Shown piece after piece: positions 15,384 through 25,200 of a DNA stretch of 44,355 bases (positions are counted from its first letter, which is position 1; each line of letters opens with the position of its first letter). Under the pieces are notes generated by a model that saw only the letters and a list, made by a program, of their open reading frames with translations, made no database searches and was not told where the DNA came from. The stretch is from Ferrithrix thermotolerans DSM 19514 (GTDB taxonomy: Bacteria > Actinomycetota > Acidimicrobiia > Acidimicrobiales > CAIXPF01). The translations under genes and the position numbers were made by a program. The stretch covers positions 1-44,355 of the forward strand of contig CAMDQT010000028.1 in the NCBI GenBank assembly GCA_945906305.1. Direction: 5' to 3'.

Positions 15384-16232
15384 GTGATGGCACCATGGTG
15401 TTTCGTGGAAAAACTTTCCGGATACCAGGCGCACACCAAGATCGGAAGTGATTCGGCGGCGCAGAACTCGCTCTTGGTCGACCTGCGCGCCACGGAGCAT
15501 CGCCAGATACCGCTGGCCCTTGCCAAACTGCACCGCGACCTACCCGTCGACGCCGAGGTTCGCCTCGTCATGGCCCTCACGCCCCCGGACGTGCCAAATG
15601 CGCCCGATCCGGCCGAGTTGGTGGTGGGCGCTGGCTTCACCATGCTGGCCGCTAGCGGAGCGACGCGGCGCCCGAAGGAAGGTTCGGCGTGGCAATCCGC
15701 AGCACGACGCGAGCGTTCGTTGGCCGACCGGGTGGGGCCGGGGATGCGCATCTTGGTCTGCGGCCTCAACCCGTCGCCCTATGCCGCGGACCGCGGCATT
15801 GCCTTTGGTCGGCCGGGCAACCGGTTCTGGCCCGCGTTGCTTGGCGCGGGCCTCGCCAGCCGCGACCGCGACCCCGACGCGGCCCTAGCCGAGCACGGCA
15901 TTGGATTCACCGATCTGGTCAAGCGAACCACCCGCACTGCGGCGGAGATCAGCCCATGGGAGTATCGGGCGGGAGCCGAGCGGGTCGAGCACCTCGTCCG
16001 TTGGCTCGAACCAGGCGTCGTATGCTTTCTGGGCCTTAGCGGGTACCGGGCCGCAATCGAGCACCGCGCGGTGGCTGGTGTGCTGCCCGGTGGCTTCGGC
16101 GAACGGCCAGCAGTGTTGCTCGGAAACCCCAGTGGACTCAACGCCCACCTGAGCGTGGCGCAGCTGATCTTGGATCTCCAGTCCGTGGCCCGCCTCGCCG
16201 CAGAGTTGCCGGTGGTGCGGCGGCTCAGCTGA
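15384..16232 (+). CDS. mug: Mug/TDG-type G/U mismatch-specific uracil-DNA glycosylase with an N-terminal extra domain
   Basis: 282 residues from ATG 15384 (or 15387). The C-terminal 170 residues form family-2 uracil-DNA glycosylase: ILVCGLNPSPYAADRGIAF with the GLNPS motif, PGNRFWPALL, GFTDLVKRTTRTAAE and GNPSGLNAH, the second active-site motif. It removes uracil or ethenocytosine opposite guanine. The first 100 residues (LLVDLRATEHRQIPLALAKL, then VRLVMALTPPDVPNAPDPAE and LVVGAGFTMLAASG) are not part of the fold and look like a shortened class-I methyltransferase C-terminal segment, a fusion seen in some actinomycetes as far as I recall. Its role is not known. Confidence 0.9.
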   Translation: MMAPWCFVEKLSGYQAHTKIGSDSAAQNSLLVDLRATEHRQIPLALAKLHRDLPVDAEVRLVMALTPPDVPNAPDPAELVVGAGFTMLAASGATRRPKEGSAWQSAARRERSLADRVGPGMRILVCGLNPSPYAADRGIAFGRPGNRFWPALLGAGLASRDRDPDAALAEHGIGFTDLVKRTTRTAAEISPWEYRAGAERVEHLVRWLEPGVVCFLGLSGYRAAIEHRAVAGVLPGGFGERPAVLLGNPSGLNAHLSVAQLILDLQSVARLAAELPVVRRLS

Positions 16233-16281
16233 ACCGCCGCACGCTCCCGGGGCCGGCCTGACGGCTATTCCTGGCCCCCGC

Positions 16282-16307
16282 GGTCACACCGAATCACCCG
16301 TGTGACC
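16282..16307. terminator. Bidirectional hairpin between mug and the LLM oxidoreductase
   Basis: GGTCACAC, 10-base loop, GTGTGACC: perfect 8-bp arms between converging genes. A second weaker pairing (GGGGCC at 16249 with GGCCCC at 16273) lies before it. Confidence 0.6.
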
Positions 16308-16333
16308 TGAGCCAAATGGGCAAGCCGAATGGT

Positions 16334-17350
16334 TCAGCGCGGCGCGAGATCCCGCACGGCCTGAGCAATGTCGAGCTTGCCGAACGCCATGATCGACAAC
16401 GCCGCGGTGGTCACACCATTGTCGATGTAGCGCTGAATCTGCTCCCGGCACTTCTCCGGTGGGCCATGCACAATGAGCTCGTCGACCACCGAATCGGGAA
16501 TAGCGGCGAGGGCAGCCTTACGGTCGCCCTCCTTCCAGGCGGACCACATACCAGAAAGTACGTCACCTCGTCCGAGCCACTCGTGGAAAGCCGCGTAGAC
16601 CGGCACGTTGAGATAGGCGGCAATGGCCATCCGAGCACCGCGGTAGACCGCTTCATCGTCGGTGGACGGGCACACGAAGATGCGGGCCACGATCTCTTTC
16701 GGGGACCCGCCGCCCGCACTGAGCACCGGCTCGATGACCTGCGGCACGTCTTCGGCCGACAACCAGTTGATGATGGCCCCATCGCCCTCACGGCCAGCAA
16801 GGCGCAACATCCCCGGCCGTAGGCCCGCGACGAGCAGTGGTACCGGTTCCGATGGCAGCATGTTGAGCCGGAACCCATCGATCTCGAAGGTGTCGTAGGC
16901 CGCGGTGACCTTCTCGCCTGCCAGCGCCGTGCGCAAGAAGCGCAGCACGTCACGGGTCCGGCGGTAGGGCTCGTCGAAGTCGATGCCGTTCCAGCGCTGC
17001 ACGATCACATTGGAGGACGTGCCGAGGCCAAAGGCAAAGCGTCCCGGAGCAGTCTGGGCCAATGCACCAATGCTCTGCGCCATGAGCGCCGGGCCCCGGG
17101 TGAACGCGGGCACGATCGCGCATCCCAGCCTCAGGCTCGGAGCCCACTGTGAGGCCAAGACCAAAGGGGTAAAGGCGTCGGAGCCGTCGGCCTCCGAGGA
17201 CCACACATCGGTGTAGCCCAACTCGGCGAGTTCCACTACCTGGTCTCGCTGCTCACCGAGTGGGATTCCAGCGAAAGGCAAGGACATCCCGTACCGCTTG
17301 GGCACCGAAGCCTGTGCGTTGTCGTTGGTCGCTGCTGTGCTATCGGCCAC
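16334..17350 (-). CDS. LLM-class F420-dependent oxidoreductase
   Basis: 338 residues from Met 17350. Luciferase-like TIM-barrel: RYGMSLPFAGIPLGEQRDQV at the first strand, LGYTDVWSSEADGSDAFTPL, LRLGCAIVPAFTRGPALMAQ and APGRFAFGLGTSSNVIVQRW, which is the cofactor-binding core of F420-dependent members, then PLLVAGLRPGMLRLAGREGDG. Members reduce or oxidise organic substrates with F420 in the cytosol. The sequence does not tell the substrate. The F420 biosynthesis gene cofC elsewhere in the window supports F420 as the cofactor. The 248 bp upstream contains no gene I can support. Confidence 0.88.
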   Translation of the reverse strand: MADSTAATNDNAQASVPKRYGMSLPFAGIPLGEQRDQVVELAELGYTDVWSSEADGSDAFTPLVLASQWAPSLRLGCAIVPAFTRGPALMAQSIGALAQTAPGRFAFGLGTSSNVIVQRWNGIDFDEPYRRTRDVLRFLRTALAGEKVTAAYDTFEIDGFRLNMLPSEPVPLLVAGLRPGMLRLAGREGDGAIINWLSAEDVPQVIEPVLSAGGGSPKEIVARIFVCPSTDDEAVYRGARMAIAAYLNVPVYAAFHEWLGRGDVLSGMWSAWKEGDRKAALAAIPDSVVDELIVHGPPEKCREQIQRYIDNGVTTAALSIMAFGKLDIAQAVRDLAPR

Positions 17351-17598
17351 CCAAACTCCTCTGTCGTGGTTACAAGCCGTGCCGCCGGGCGCCGGTGGAT
17401 ACCGACTGCATCACCGCGCACGACGGCGGCCGACGTTTGCCCACGCCCGGCCCGTCGGGAGCGTAGCGGCCCGTCCCGATTGTTGAGCTCACCCGGCATG
17501 CTCGGTGCAGGCCTGCCGCACGTGATCGCGGCACCCTCAGGGCGGCCCACCGCCGCTTGGCACCTTCGTTGTCACACCTCGGGGGGAAGATGTGGTCC

Positions 17599-17775
17599 AT
17601 GACAAACCAGCTGCGTCTCATCGATCCCGCCGAGGTGTCCTGGCGCCTCGACGAGCACACCAAGGCGCTCGGCCGCCACGGCATCGCCCGCGCCCGCGCC
17701 GTGTTGGCCACCGCGCGCTCTTCGACCACCACCCATGTGATGGCGGCACCGGCGCTGAAGGACCAAGCCGCCTGA
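17599..17775 (+). CDS. Small conserved-looking protein, 58 residues
   Basis: ATG 17599, 58 residues, beginning MTNQLRLIDPAEVSWRLDEH and continuing TKALGRHGIARARAVLATAR; the last 20 residues are low complexity. The LIDP...WRLDE.T...GR.G.A.AR.L pattern is, to my recollection, shared by short proteins annotated as hypothetical in many actinomycetes. A purine-rich GGGGGGAAG tract lies about 10 bases upstream; an ATG at 17590 is also in frame. Predicted helical and basic, function unknown. Confidence 0.65.
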   Translation: MTNQLRLIDPAEVSWRLDEHTKALGRHGIARARAVLATARSSTTTHVMAAPALKDQAA

Positions 17776-17857
17776 GCGTCGTTACGTAGTGCAGTGCCTG
17801 GCGCGCCTCCAAAAATCAGCCCTACCTGGGGCGACTCTCATCCCGTAGGCTGGAGGA

Positions 17858-19045
17858 ATGGATTCAGGTCGTGAAGTCGTCATTGTCGAAGCCGTTCGCA
17901 CCCCAGTAGGTCGTCGCGGTGGAGGGCTCTCCACCATCCACCCGGTAGATCTGCTGGCCAGCCTGCAAAAAGAGGTCATCGCCCGCTCCGGTATCGATCC
18001 CACCAAGATCGAGCAGGTCATTGGCGGATGTGTGAGCCAAGTAGGCGAACAGTCCTTCAATGTCACCCGCACCGCATGGTTGTCCGCCGGTCTTCCCGAA
18101 AGCACCCCCGCCACCACGGTCGACACCCAGTGCGGCTCATCCCAGCAGGCCACCAACGTGGCCATCAGCCTGGTCGCGGCAGGCGTGATCGACGTTGCCA
18201 TGGCCTGCGGCGTCGAATCGATGAGCAGAATCCCCATCGGCTCGAACTCCGACAAGAAGCTCGGGCTGGGCAAGGCCATTCCGAAGTCCTACTTCGATTC
18301 CCATGAATTCACCTCGCAGTTCGAGGCGGCCGAGCGCCTCGCGGACAAATGGGAGATCTCGCGCCAGGATTGCGACGCGTTCGGCCTGCGTTCCCAGCAA
18401 CTCGCGGCGGCGGCATGGGCCGAGGATCGCTATGGCACCCAGATCATGACGGTCACTGTCCCGGAGGTCGATGCCGAAGGCAAGCCCACCGGCTCCACCC
18501 GCGTGATCGCCCGCGACGAGGGCATGCGTGAGACGACCCCAGAGGCGCTCGCCTCGCTCAAGCCGGTGGCCCGCCCCGACGGCGCCCACACCGCGGGCAG
18601 TTCCTCACAAATCTCCGATGGCGCTGGCGCGCTGCTCATCATGACCAGGGCCAAAGCCGACGAACTCGGTCTCACCCCGCGGGCACGCGTCGTGGACACC
18701 TGCCTGGTGGGTACCGACCCCACCCTCATGCTGACTGGCCCGATCGACGCCAGCCGTCGCATGTTCGAGCGCAGCGGACTCACCATGGAAGACATCGACG
18801 TCGTTGAGATCAACGAGGCCTTCGCCTCTGTCGTGCTGGCCTGGGCCAAGGAACTCAATGTCGATATGGACAAGGTCAACCCCAATGGAGGGGCCATTGC
18901 CCTCGGCCACCCGCTCGGTGGAACCGGCGCCATCCTTTTGACCAAGGCGCTGCACGAGCTCGAGCGCACCGGCGGTCGTTACGGCCTAGTCACTATGTGT
19001 TGCGGTGGCGGTCTCGGTACCGGCACCATCATCGAGCGAATCTGA
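17858..19045 (+). CDS. Acetyl-CoA C-acyltransferase, FadA5-like steroid thiolase
   Basis: 395 residues from ATG 17858. Thiolase fold with nucleophile C92 in VDTQCGSSQQA, INEAFASVVLAWA, the His motif GGAIALGHPLGGTGA and the second catalytic Cys in TMCCGGGLGTGTIIERI. The overall pattern (EQVIGGCVSQVGEQSFNVTR, QFEAAERLADK, HTAGSSSQISDGA) resembles mycobacterial FadA5, the thiolase that shortens the cholesterol side chain. It differs in having GHPLGGTGA where FadA5 has GHPVGCTGS. Cytosolic, beta-oxidation step. A steroid substrate is inferred by resemblance only; no other cholesterol-degradation genes adjoin. Confidence 0.92.
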   Translation: MDSGREVVIVEAVRTPVGRRGGGLSTIHPVDLLASLQKEVIARSGIDPTKIEQVIGGCVSQVGEQSFNVTRTAWLSAGLPESTPATTVDTQCGSSQQATNVAISLVAAGVIDVAMACGVESMSRIPIGSNSDKKLGLGKAIPKSYFDSHEFTSQFEAAERLADKWEISRQDCDAFGLRSQQLAAAAWAEDRYGTQIMTVTVPEVDAEGKPTGSTRVIARDEGMRETTPEALASLKPVARPDGAHTAGSSSQISDGAGALLIMTRAKADELGLTPRARVVDTCLVGTDPTLMLTGPIDASRRMFERSGLTMEDIDVVEINEAFASVVLAWAKELNVDMDKVNPNGGAIALGHPLGGTGAILLTKALHELERTGGRYGLVTMCCGGGLGTGTIIERI

Positions 19046-19133
19046 TGCGAATGGGCGGCGGGGGGCCACTCCCGCTGCCCGCTCTCGCCGCCCAACGGCG
19101 GCCTACACCGTGCGTCCCTGAAGGTATGTCCCC

Positions 19134-19688
19134 GTGCGTGTGCTGTATATCGCCGGTCTCGGAGCCGCCATTGCCCTGTGCAGTTGCCGTTCCCTTAGCC
19201 TCACTGATGATCCGACGCCGGCCAACCGGCCGCTATTCGACCCCGCTACCGCTCACGCGACGTTCGCCACGGTCACCAAGGTCGTCGATGGCGACACCAT
19301 CGAGGTGATCCTCGGCACCACGCGGGAGCGGGTCCGCCTCATTGGTATCGACACGCCAGAGTCCGTCAAGCCCGACAGCCCCATTGAGTGTTTCGGTATC
19401 GAGGCTTCCTCGTGGCTGACCCAACTCATTGCCGTTGGCACCGAGGTCGAACTGGTCCGTGACGCCGAACTACGCGATGTGTACGACCGACTCCTCGCCT
19501 ATGTCTTCCGTCGTTCGGACGGGTTGTTCGTGAACCTCGCGATGGCCAACGACGGCTACGCAGGATCGTTGGCCATCGCCCCCAACACCACCTTCACCGA
19601 AGATATTCGTACGGCCGTGGCTCAGGCCCGCAGCCGCCGACTGGGCCTGTGGGGGGCCTGCCCTAACCCCGATGGCTTATTCCGCTGA
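19134..19688 (+). CDS. Thermonuclease-family (SNase-like) exported nuclease
   Basis: 184 residues from GTG 19134. A hydrophobic N-terminus (LYIAGLGAAIALCSC) makes it exported, perhaps a lipoprotein though the lipobox is poor (LCSC). Then the staphylococcal nuclease fold: ATVTKVVDGDTIEV, VRLIGIDTPESVKP with the catalytic Arg and metal Asp, ECFGIEAS with the catalytic Glu, and DVYDRLLAYVF with the second Arg. All catalytic residues are present. It probably degrades DNA or RNA outside the cell with Ca2+. It stands 88 bp behind the thiolase gene with no obvious functional link. Confidence 0.88.
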   Translation: MRVLYIAGLGAAIALCSCRSLSLTDDPTPANRPLFDPATAHATFATVTKVVDGDTIEVILGTTRERVRLIGIDTPESVKPDSPIECFGIEASSWLTQLIAVGTEVELVRDAELRDVYDRLLAYVFRRSDGLFVNLAMANDGYAGSLAIAPNTTFTEDIRTAVAQARSRRLGLWGACPNPDGLFR

Positions 19689-19736
19689 ACCGATCACTGC
19701 CCTCGACATTCAGAGTGCGCGGTAGCCTGCTCCGCG

Positions 19737-20567
19737 GTGACCGTAACGCTGGAACGACTCGGACTCGAACCTGGAACCAAGGCCCTGCTGATCTCGGTGG
19801 GTGGACTCGGGGTGAGCCACTCCTCCAACTACGCGGTGTACACCGCGCTGCGGCTCGGAGTGGGCACCACATCGGCCCTCATGGTTCCCTGCCCCTGGGC
19901 TCGTGACGCCGCGGCGGGATATCGCAGCGACGACATCGGGGTGCAGTTCACCCTCAATGCCGAGTTCGAGCGCTACCGCTGGGGCCCGATCACCATGTCA
20001 CCGAGCCTCATCGACGGCGATGGCGGGTTTCCTCGCACTCCTGAAGATCTTTGGGACCATGCCGATGTCGACGAACTGCGTCGCGAGTGCCGCGCCCAGG
20101 TCGCCCGCGCCGTGCTGTGGGGCATCGATGTCACCCATCTCGACACCCACCTCGGTGCCCTCGCCATGCGGCCGGAGTTCTTCGACGTCTACCTCGAGAT
20201 GGCCGAAGAGTTCGACCTGCCTATCTGCATCCCCGATGAGCTGACGGAACCGCGGGTGCAGTTTCCTCTTCGTGAGCTGACCGCCGAGGTGGGCGTGTTG
20301 CATGCCGATCGGGTGGTGAGCCTGCGTTCGGCCGGATCTCGTGAGGCGCTTCTCGATCTGCTGCGCAACCTCACCCCAGGTCTGACCGAGGTGCGACTGC
20401 GACCAGCGATGGACAGCAACGAGCTGCGCGCGTTCGACCCCGATTGGCTCAGCAGGGTGACGGAATATCAATTGCTCACCGCCGACGCCGAGCTAGCCGG
20501 AGTGCTCAGCGCGGTTCACCCTGTCGGCTATCGAATGTTGCGCGACGCCCAACGTCGGCTTCGCTGA
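19737..20567 (+). CDS. YdjC/ChbG-like carbohydrate deacetylase homologue with degenerate metal site
   Basis: 276 residues from GTG 19737. The YdjC fold is clear: VSHSSNYAVYTAL after the first strand, RYRWGPIT, THLDTHLGAL with its His-Asp-His, and SAVHPVGYRML near the C-terminus. Yet the usual N-terminal NADDFG metal/catalytic motif is here ISVGGLG, with both aspartates replaced by glycine, and the HLTL His of the second strand is Gln (VQFTLN). Canonical members deacetylate N-acetyl sugars with a divalent metal. With these ligands absent the protein may be inactive, use another chemistry or bind ligands only. The gene is intact and uninterrupted. Confidence 0.82.
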   Translation: MTVTLERLGLEPGTKALLISVGGLGVSHSSNYAVYTALRLGVGTTSALMVPCPWARDAAAGYRSDDIGVQFTLNAEFERYRWGPITMSPSLIDGDGGFPRTPEDLWDHADVDELRRECRAQVARAVLWGIDVTHLDTHLGALAMRPEFFDVYLEMAEEFDLPICIPDELTEPRVQFPLRELTAEVGVLHADRVVSLRSAGSREALLDLLRNLTPGLTEVRLRPAMDSNELRAFDPDWLSRVTEYQLLTADAELAGVLSAVHPVGYRMLRDAQRRLR

Positions 20568-20590
20568 ACCAGCAACACCGCACGCCCGGC

Positions 20591-20953
20591 TCAGCCGAAT
20601 AAACGGAAGAACTCGTACAACGGGCGCGTGGCTCCCTTGGTCTTGAATGAGCCCCGCATGTAGCCAACCACCGGGTTGTAGCCGCCACCCTGCCCTTCGG
20701 CGTCGGTCCGGCTCATTTCCAACGTGGCCGACACAGTCCGATTGGCCGGACCGGGCCGAAACTGGGGCGCGACACCCTCTTGCAGCAGAACATGGTAGGT
20801 CGTGGCCAGCCCACTGCGGTCGGCGCTAACGACGACCTCGATCGTGTAGGGCTCACCGTGATAAATACCACCCTCAGCCGACCGAGCCACAAGCCAGGCG
20901 TCACTACCGAGCCCCACATCGGCTTCAACGCTCGAGATCGTATCTTCGCTCAT
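20591..20953 (-). CDS. Small SCP2-like protein, tentative
   Basis: 120 residues from ATG 20953. Beta strands (PYTIEVVVSADRSG, ATTYHVLLQEG, RTVSATLEMSRTDAE) are followed by NPVVGYMRGSFKTKGATRP and LYEFFRLF, which resembles the closing segment of SCP2 sterol/lipid-binding domains, where a G-x-hydrophobic-K-h-K-G strand precedes a helix. The assignment rests on that segment only. No signal or membrane segment. It follows the PhoU/TrkA-C gene on the same strand by 36 bp and may share its transcript. Confidence 0.6.
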   Translation of the reverse strand: MSEDTISSVEADVGLGSDAWLVARSAEGGIYHGEPYTIEVVVSADRSGLATTYHVLLQEGVAPQFRPGPANRTVSATLEMSRTDAEGQGGGYNPVVGYMRGSFKTKGATRPLYEFFRLFG

Positions 20954-20989
20954 CGCATCCTGTTTCTGCCGCGCTGGGGGTAGCGAGTC

Positions 20990-22243
20990 TCAGCCGCTGC
21001 GCACCACGTCGCCGGAGGCGTCGAGCAACTCCCACGCGCCGGTGTCCTCGTCGACGTTGAAGGCCCACCCCAACAGGTTGGCCAACGCCTCACGGCCCTC
21101 GTAGGGGCCTTGGGCCAGAAGTTCATCGTCGGCCAGCAGAACCACCGATCCTCGAGGCCGGTACACATACCCGCCAGCCCGACGGATGGCGAGGATCTGG
21201 AAGCCCGGCTCGACATCGATGGCCAATGACGACAACGTCACGCCGTCGGCCTCAGACCCTGCCGCCACCGGCAGCAGGAAAGCCACTTCTTCAGTCTCAC
21301 CGAAGGCGATGGCCAGAATGGGATGGACCTCGTCGCCAGGGTCCTCCACCAGCCACACCATCTGTTGGGCCTGGTCACCAAGATCTTCAGCGGCCTGGGA
21401 GAGGTGTAGCAGACCTCGCAACGCACCCGGGTCGAGGTCGCGCTGCGCCGCCCGGAGGACCCACAGCTCAAGGCGGTCCTTCATTTCGTCCAGACGGTCC
21501 TCGAGATGCTTCACCTCCGCCGCCAAGAGCCGGTCGCGCAACACCAGCGCCGAATAGGCCAGCCCGACTGCCACCTCGGAGAGGTTCTTCATCTCGACGA
21601 GCACATCCACGGCACGGTCGAGGTCGGAGAGTGCGGCACCGGGCGGCGCGGACTGCGGAGGATGCCAGTACGGCGCGCCGGCCAATTCCCGCAATCGGGT
21701 AATGCCGGCAGGGGGGCCCTGCAGGAACAGCACATCGTTGGGCCACAGGACCAGGTCCCCGTCGATGTCGTCGGTTATCCATTCCCGGCCGCGACGCACC
21801 GCGCTGATGCGCATGCCAGTAACGGTGGGCAGCTCAAGACCCTCAAGCGGCCGGTTGGCCATATGCGAGCCCTCACGGACTAGCACTCGATGCGAGATCT
21901 CCTCGGCGTTGGACAGGTCTGCCACCAACTCCGGGGGAATGCCCAAACGGTGGGTGACGATACGGGCGATGTCAACCGCATCACCGGCAATGCGCTGGAT
22001 GCAATCGATGACCTGCAAGACCGAGGCCATCGCCTCGGCCTCTTTGAGATTGCGGGCCCCGAGTACACAGCTGGTCCGCATGTCCGAGGCCAGCTCCTGG
22101 AGATCCTCGTTGAGTTCGTCCACCTCCTCCGCCATATCGGGGTCGCCGAAATACAGCGCGGCGTAGGCGAGGTCGACCATGAGTTCCGAGCGATCCTTCG
22201 CCTCGGTCAGCATGGTCCGAAGGTTGCGTCTCTTGCCCTCCAT
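20990..22243 (-). CDS. Duplicated PhoU-TrkA_C regulatory protein (potassium-channel-associated type)
   Basis: 417 residues from ATG 22243. Two repeats are visible, each a helical PhoU-like bundle followed by a TrkA-C (RCK_C) ligand-binding domain: residues 1-115 (TMLTEAKDRSELMVDLAYAA) then 125-195 (LPTVTGMRISAVRRG, GDLVLWPNDVLFLQGP), and 210-310 (LVEMKNLSEVAVGLAYSALV) then 325-400 (IDVEPGFQILAIRRAG, GSVVLLADDELLAQGP). RCK_C domains bind cyclic di-AMP or other nucleotides in K+ channels and transporters. The protein has no membrane part, so it is probably a soluble regulatory subunit; no channel gene is next to it. Confidence 0.85.
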   Translation of the reverse strand: MEGKRRNLRTMLTEAKDRSELMVDLAYAALYFGDPDMAEEVDELNEDLQELASDMRTSCVLGARNLKEAEAMASVLQVIDCIQRIAGDAVDIARIVTHRLGIPPELVADLSNAEEISHRVLVREGSHMANRPLEGLELPTVTGMRISAVRRGREWITDDIDGDLVLWPNDVLFLQGPPAGITRLRELAGAPYWHPPQSAPPGAALSDLDRAVDVLVEMKNLSEVAVGLAYSALVLRDRLLAAEVKHLEDRLDEMKDRLELWVLRAAQRDLDPGALRGLLHLSQAAEDLGDQAQQMVWLVEDPGDEVHPILAIAFGETEEVAFLLPVAAGSEADGVTLSSLAIDVEPGFQILAIRRAGGYVYRPRGSVVLLADDELLAQGPYEGREALANLLGWAFNVDEDTGAWELLDASGDVVRSG

Positions 22244-22284
22244 TCGCGCCCCACACTACTCGTCGCCGACCCCTCTCGGGCGAC

Positions 22285-25200
22285 TCAACGAAAGTCACGG
22301 GATCGAACCGTTCCCATAGTCGCCACCAGCGGCTCCAAACGTTCGGCGATTACGTTGATCACCGCACCATCACCACGTTCGAGCCGGCCGCTCACCACCA
22401 GGGCCGGCTCACCTCGCGCCACCCTTCGATGTCGAGCCCAACATCCCTCGGAAACCACGACGTTGATGAAACCGGTCTCGTCCTCCAGGTTGATGAAGGT
22501 GGTGCCCCCCGCGGTGGCTGGACGCTGCCGATGGGTCACCACCCCGGCCACCTTCACCCGGGTCCGATGGCTCACCTCCCCCAACCCGACCGCGGTGAGG
22601 ACCCCCATCGCTGCCAGCCGATCTCGATGAAAGCGGGTCGGGTGCCCGTCAGGGCTGACCCCGGTGGCCCACAAATCGGCTAGGGCCTCCTCGTGTTCGC
22701 TCAGGCCAGGCAGCGACGGGGCATGAACGCCGGTCACGATACCGGCCAGGCGATCCACGCCGGTCTGGGCCAACGCGCCGGCCGCCCACAACGCCTCCCG
22801 CCGACCCAGGCCGAAACAGCGGAAGGCTCCGGCGGTAGCCAACGCCTCCAACGCCGCCAAACCCGCTCCACCGCGACGTCGAACCTCCTCAGGATCTCGA
22901 TAGGGACGACCGGTGGCGATACGCTCAGCCAGTTCCGGGCCCAGGGCCCGTATCGAGGAGAGGCCGAGCCGCACCGCCACCCCACCACACGAGGTTGGGC
23001 AAGGCTCCAGGGTTGCCGCCGCGGCTGAGGCGTTGAGATCTGGGGTGTGCACCACCACCCCGTGGCGGCGAGCATCTTGTACCAACGAATGCGGACTGTA
23101 GAAGCCCATCGGTTGGGCATTGAGCAAGGCCGCACAAAACGCCGCTGGATAGTGCAGCTTGATCCATGCCGAGGCGTAGACGAGGTAAGCGAAGCTGACC
23201 GAGTGACTCTCGGGGAAGCCATAATCGGCGAACGCCGCCAGCTTCAGCCAGATCTGCTCGGCCACCTCGCCGCTTACCCCCCGTTCGGCGGCCCCGTCGA
23301 AGAAGCGCCGATGCAACCGTTCCATACGCTCCCGACTCCGCTTGGAACCCATGGCCTGGCGTAACTGGTCTGCCTCCGCCCCGCTGAACCCACCGACATC
23401 CATGGCGATCTGCATCAGTTGCTCCTGGAACAGCGGCACCCCGAGAGTCTTAGCCAGAGCCGGTTCCAACAACGGATGCAGGTAGGTGGGCTCCTCCAAA
23501 CCGTTACGGCGACGAATGTAAGGATGGACCGATCCTCCCTGGATGGGACCAGGACGGATCAGGGCCACCTCCACCACCAGGTCGTAGAACGTGCGGGGCC
23601 GCAACCGGGGCAGGGTCGCCATCTGGGCCCGCGACTCCACCTGGAACACCCCGATGGAATCGGCCCGGCACAGCATCTCGTAGACCGCATCGTCCTGGGG
23701 GATAGCGGCCAGATCGAGGTCCAACCCTTCCGTCGCGGCGATCAGGTCGACGGCCCCGTGCAGGGCGCTGAGCATGCCCAGGCCCAACAGATCGAACTTG
23801 ACCAGGCCGGTGGCGGCGCAGTCGTCTTTGTCCCACTGCAGGACCGAGCGGTTCTCCATCCGGCCCCACTCCACCGGGCACACCTCCACCACGGGCCGAT
23901 CGCAGATGACCATCCCACCGGAGTGAATGCCGAGATGCCGCGGAAAGTTCTCTACCTCTCGGGCCAACTCCAACACCGCAACGGGCACGTCATGCTCAGC
24001 GTTACCGTAGCGATCGGTGGTCCCGGCATGGTCCGCCACGGTGGACCATCGATCGACCTGTTTCGACCAAGCATCCTGCTGACCGGGGGCATACCCCAGG
24101 GCCTTGGCCATGTCCCGCACCGAGGACCGGGCTCGATAGGTAATCACGTTGGCAACCTGGGCCGTACGGTCACGCCCGTAACGCTCATAGACGTACTGGA
24201 TGACCTCCTCCCGCCGAGAGGACTCGATGTCAAGGTCGATGTCAGGTGGACCGTCGCGTTCGGAGGAAAGGAACCGTTCGAACAACAGGCCGAGGGCGAA
24301 GGCATCGGCCTTGGTGATCCCCAGCACGTAACAGACAACACTGTTGGCGGCAGAACCACGGCCCTGACAGTAGATATCGGCCTTGCGGCAGAACTCCACG
24401 ATGTCACCAACGGTCAGGAAATAGCCGGGAAACTCGAGTTGCTCGATGAGTGCCAGTTCGTGTTCGATCTGGGCATACACCGCGGTATGAGCCGCATCGG
24501 AGCGGGGACCGTACCGGGTGGTCGCCCCGCGTTCGACCAGGGCCCGCAGCCAGGACATCTCGTTGTAACCCGACGGCACCGGGAAGTCGGGCAGGCGGGG
24601 AGCAACCAGCGAAAGGTCGAAGGCACAGGCCAGACCAAGCTCACCCGCTCGCTCCACCACGCCGGGATAGCGGGCGAAACGGCGTTGTTGTTCGGCTGCA
24701 GCGCGCAGATGGGCGCCGGCACAAGCCGGCAGCCATCCCTCGATCTCGTCGAGTCCTCGACGGGAACGAACCGCAGCCAGTGCAGTGGCCAGCCGGCGGC
24801 GGGCAGGGGTGGCGTAATGGACGTTGTTGGTGGCCACCACCTCCAGACCAAACCGATCGGCCAGGCGAACCAGCGCATCGTTGCGCACACTGTCGAGCGG
24901 GTCACCGTGGTCCCATAGTTCGACCACCACATTGGCGGGGCCGAACCGTTCGACCAGACCGCGCAGGCGCTCAGCCGCTGCTGCCGGGCCGGCCTCAGCC
25001 AAAGCCTTGGGTACCGGACCCTTGCGACATCCAGTGAGCACCACCCAGTCCTCGCTGGGGGAACCACCGATCTCCGCCACCCGGTCCAAGCCGATGCGTG
25101 GTGCACCCTTCTCCCCCGCCATCTGGGCGGTGGTGATCGCTCGGGCCAGGCGTCCATACCCTTCAGGATTGCGCGCCAGCACCAGCAGGTGCTCTCCCTC

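Noticed and set aside
23419-24918. Long plus-strand frame of about 499 codons
   Set aside because: It is antisense to dnaE2, which has all family motifs; the plus-strand product is composition noise of a high-GC gene.
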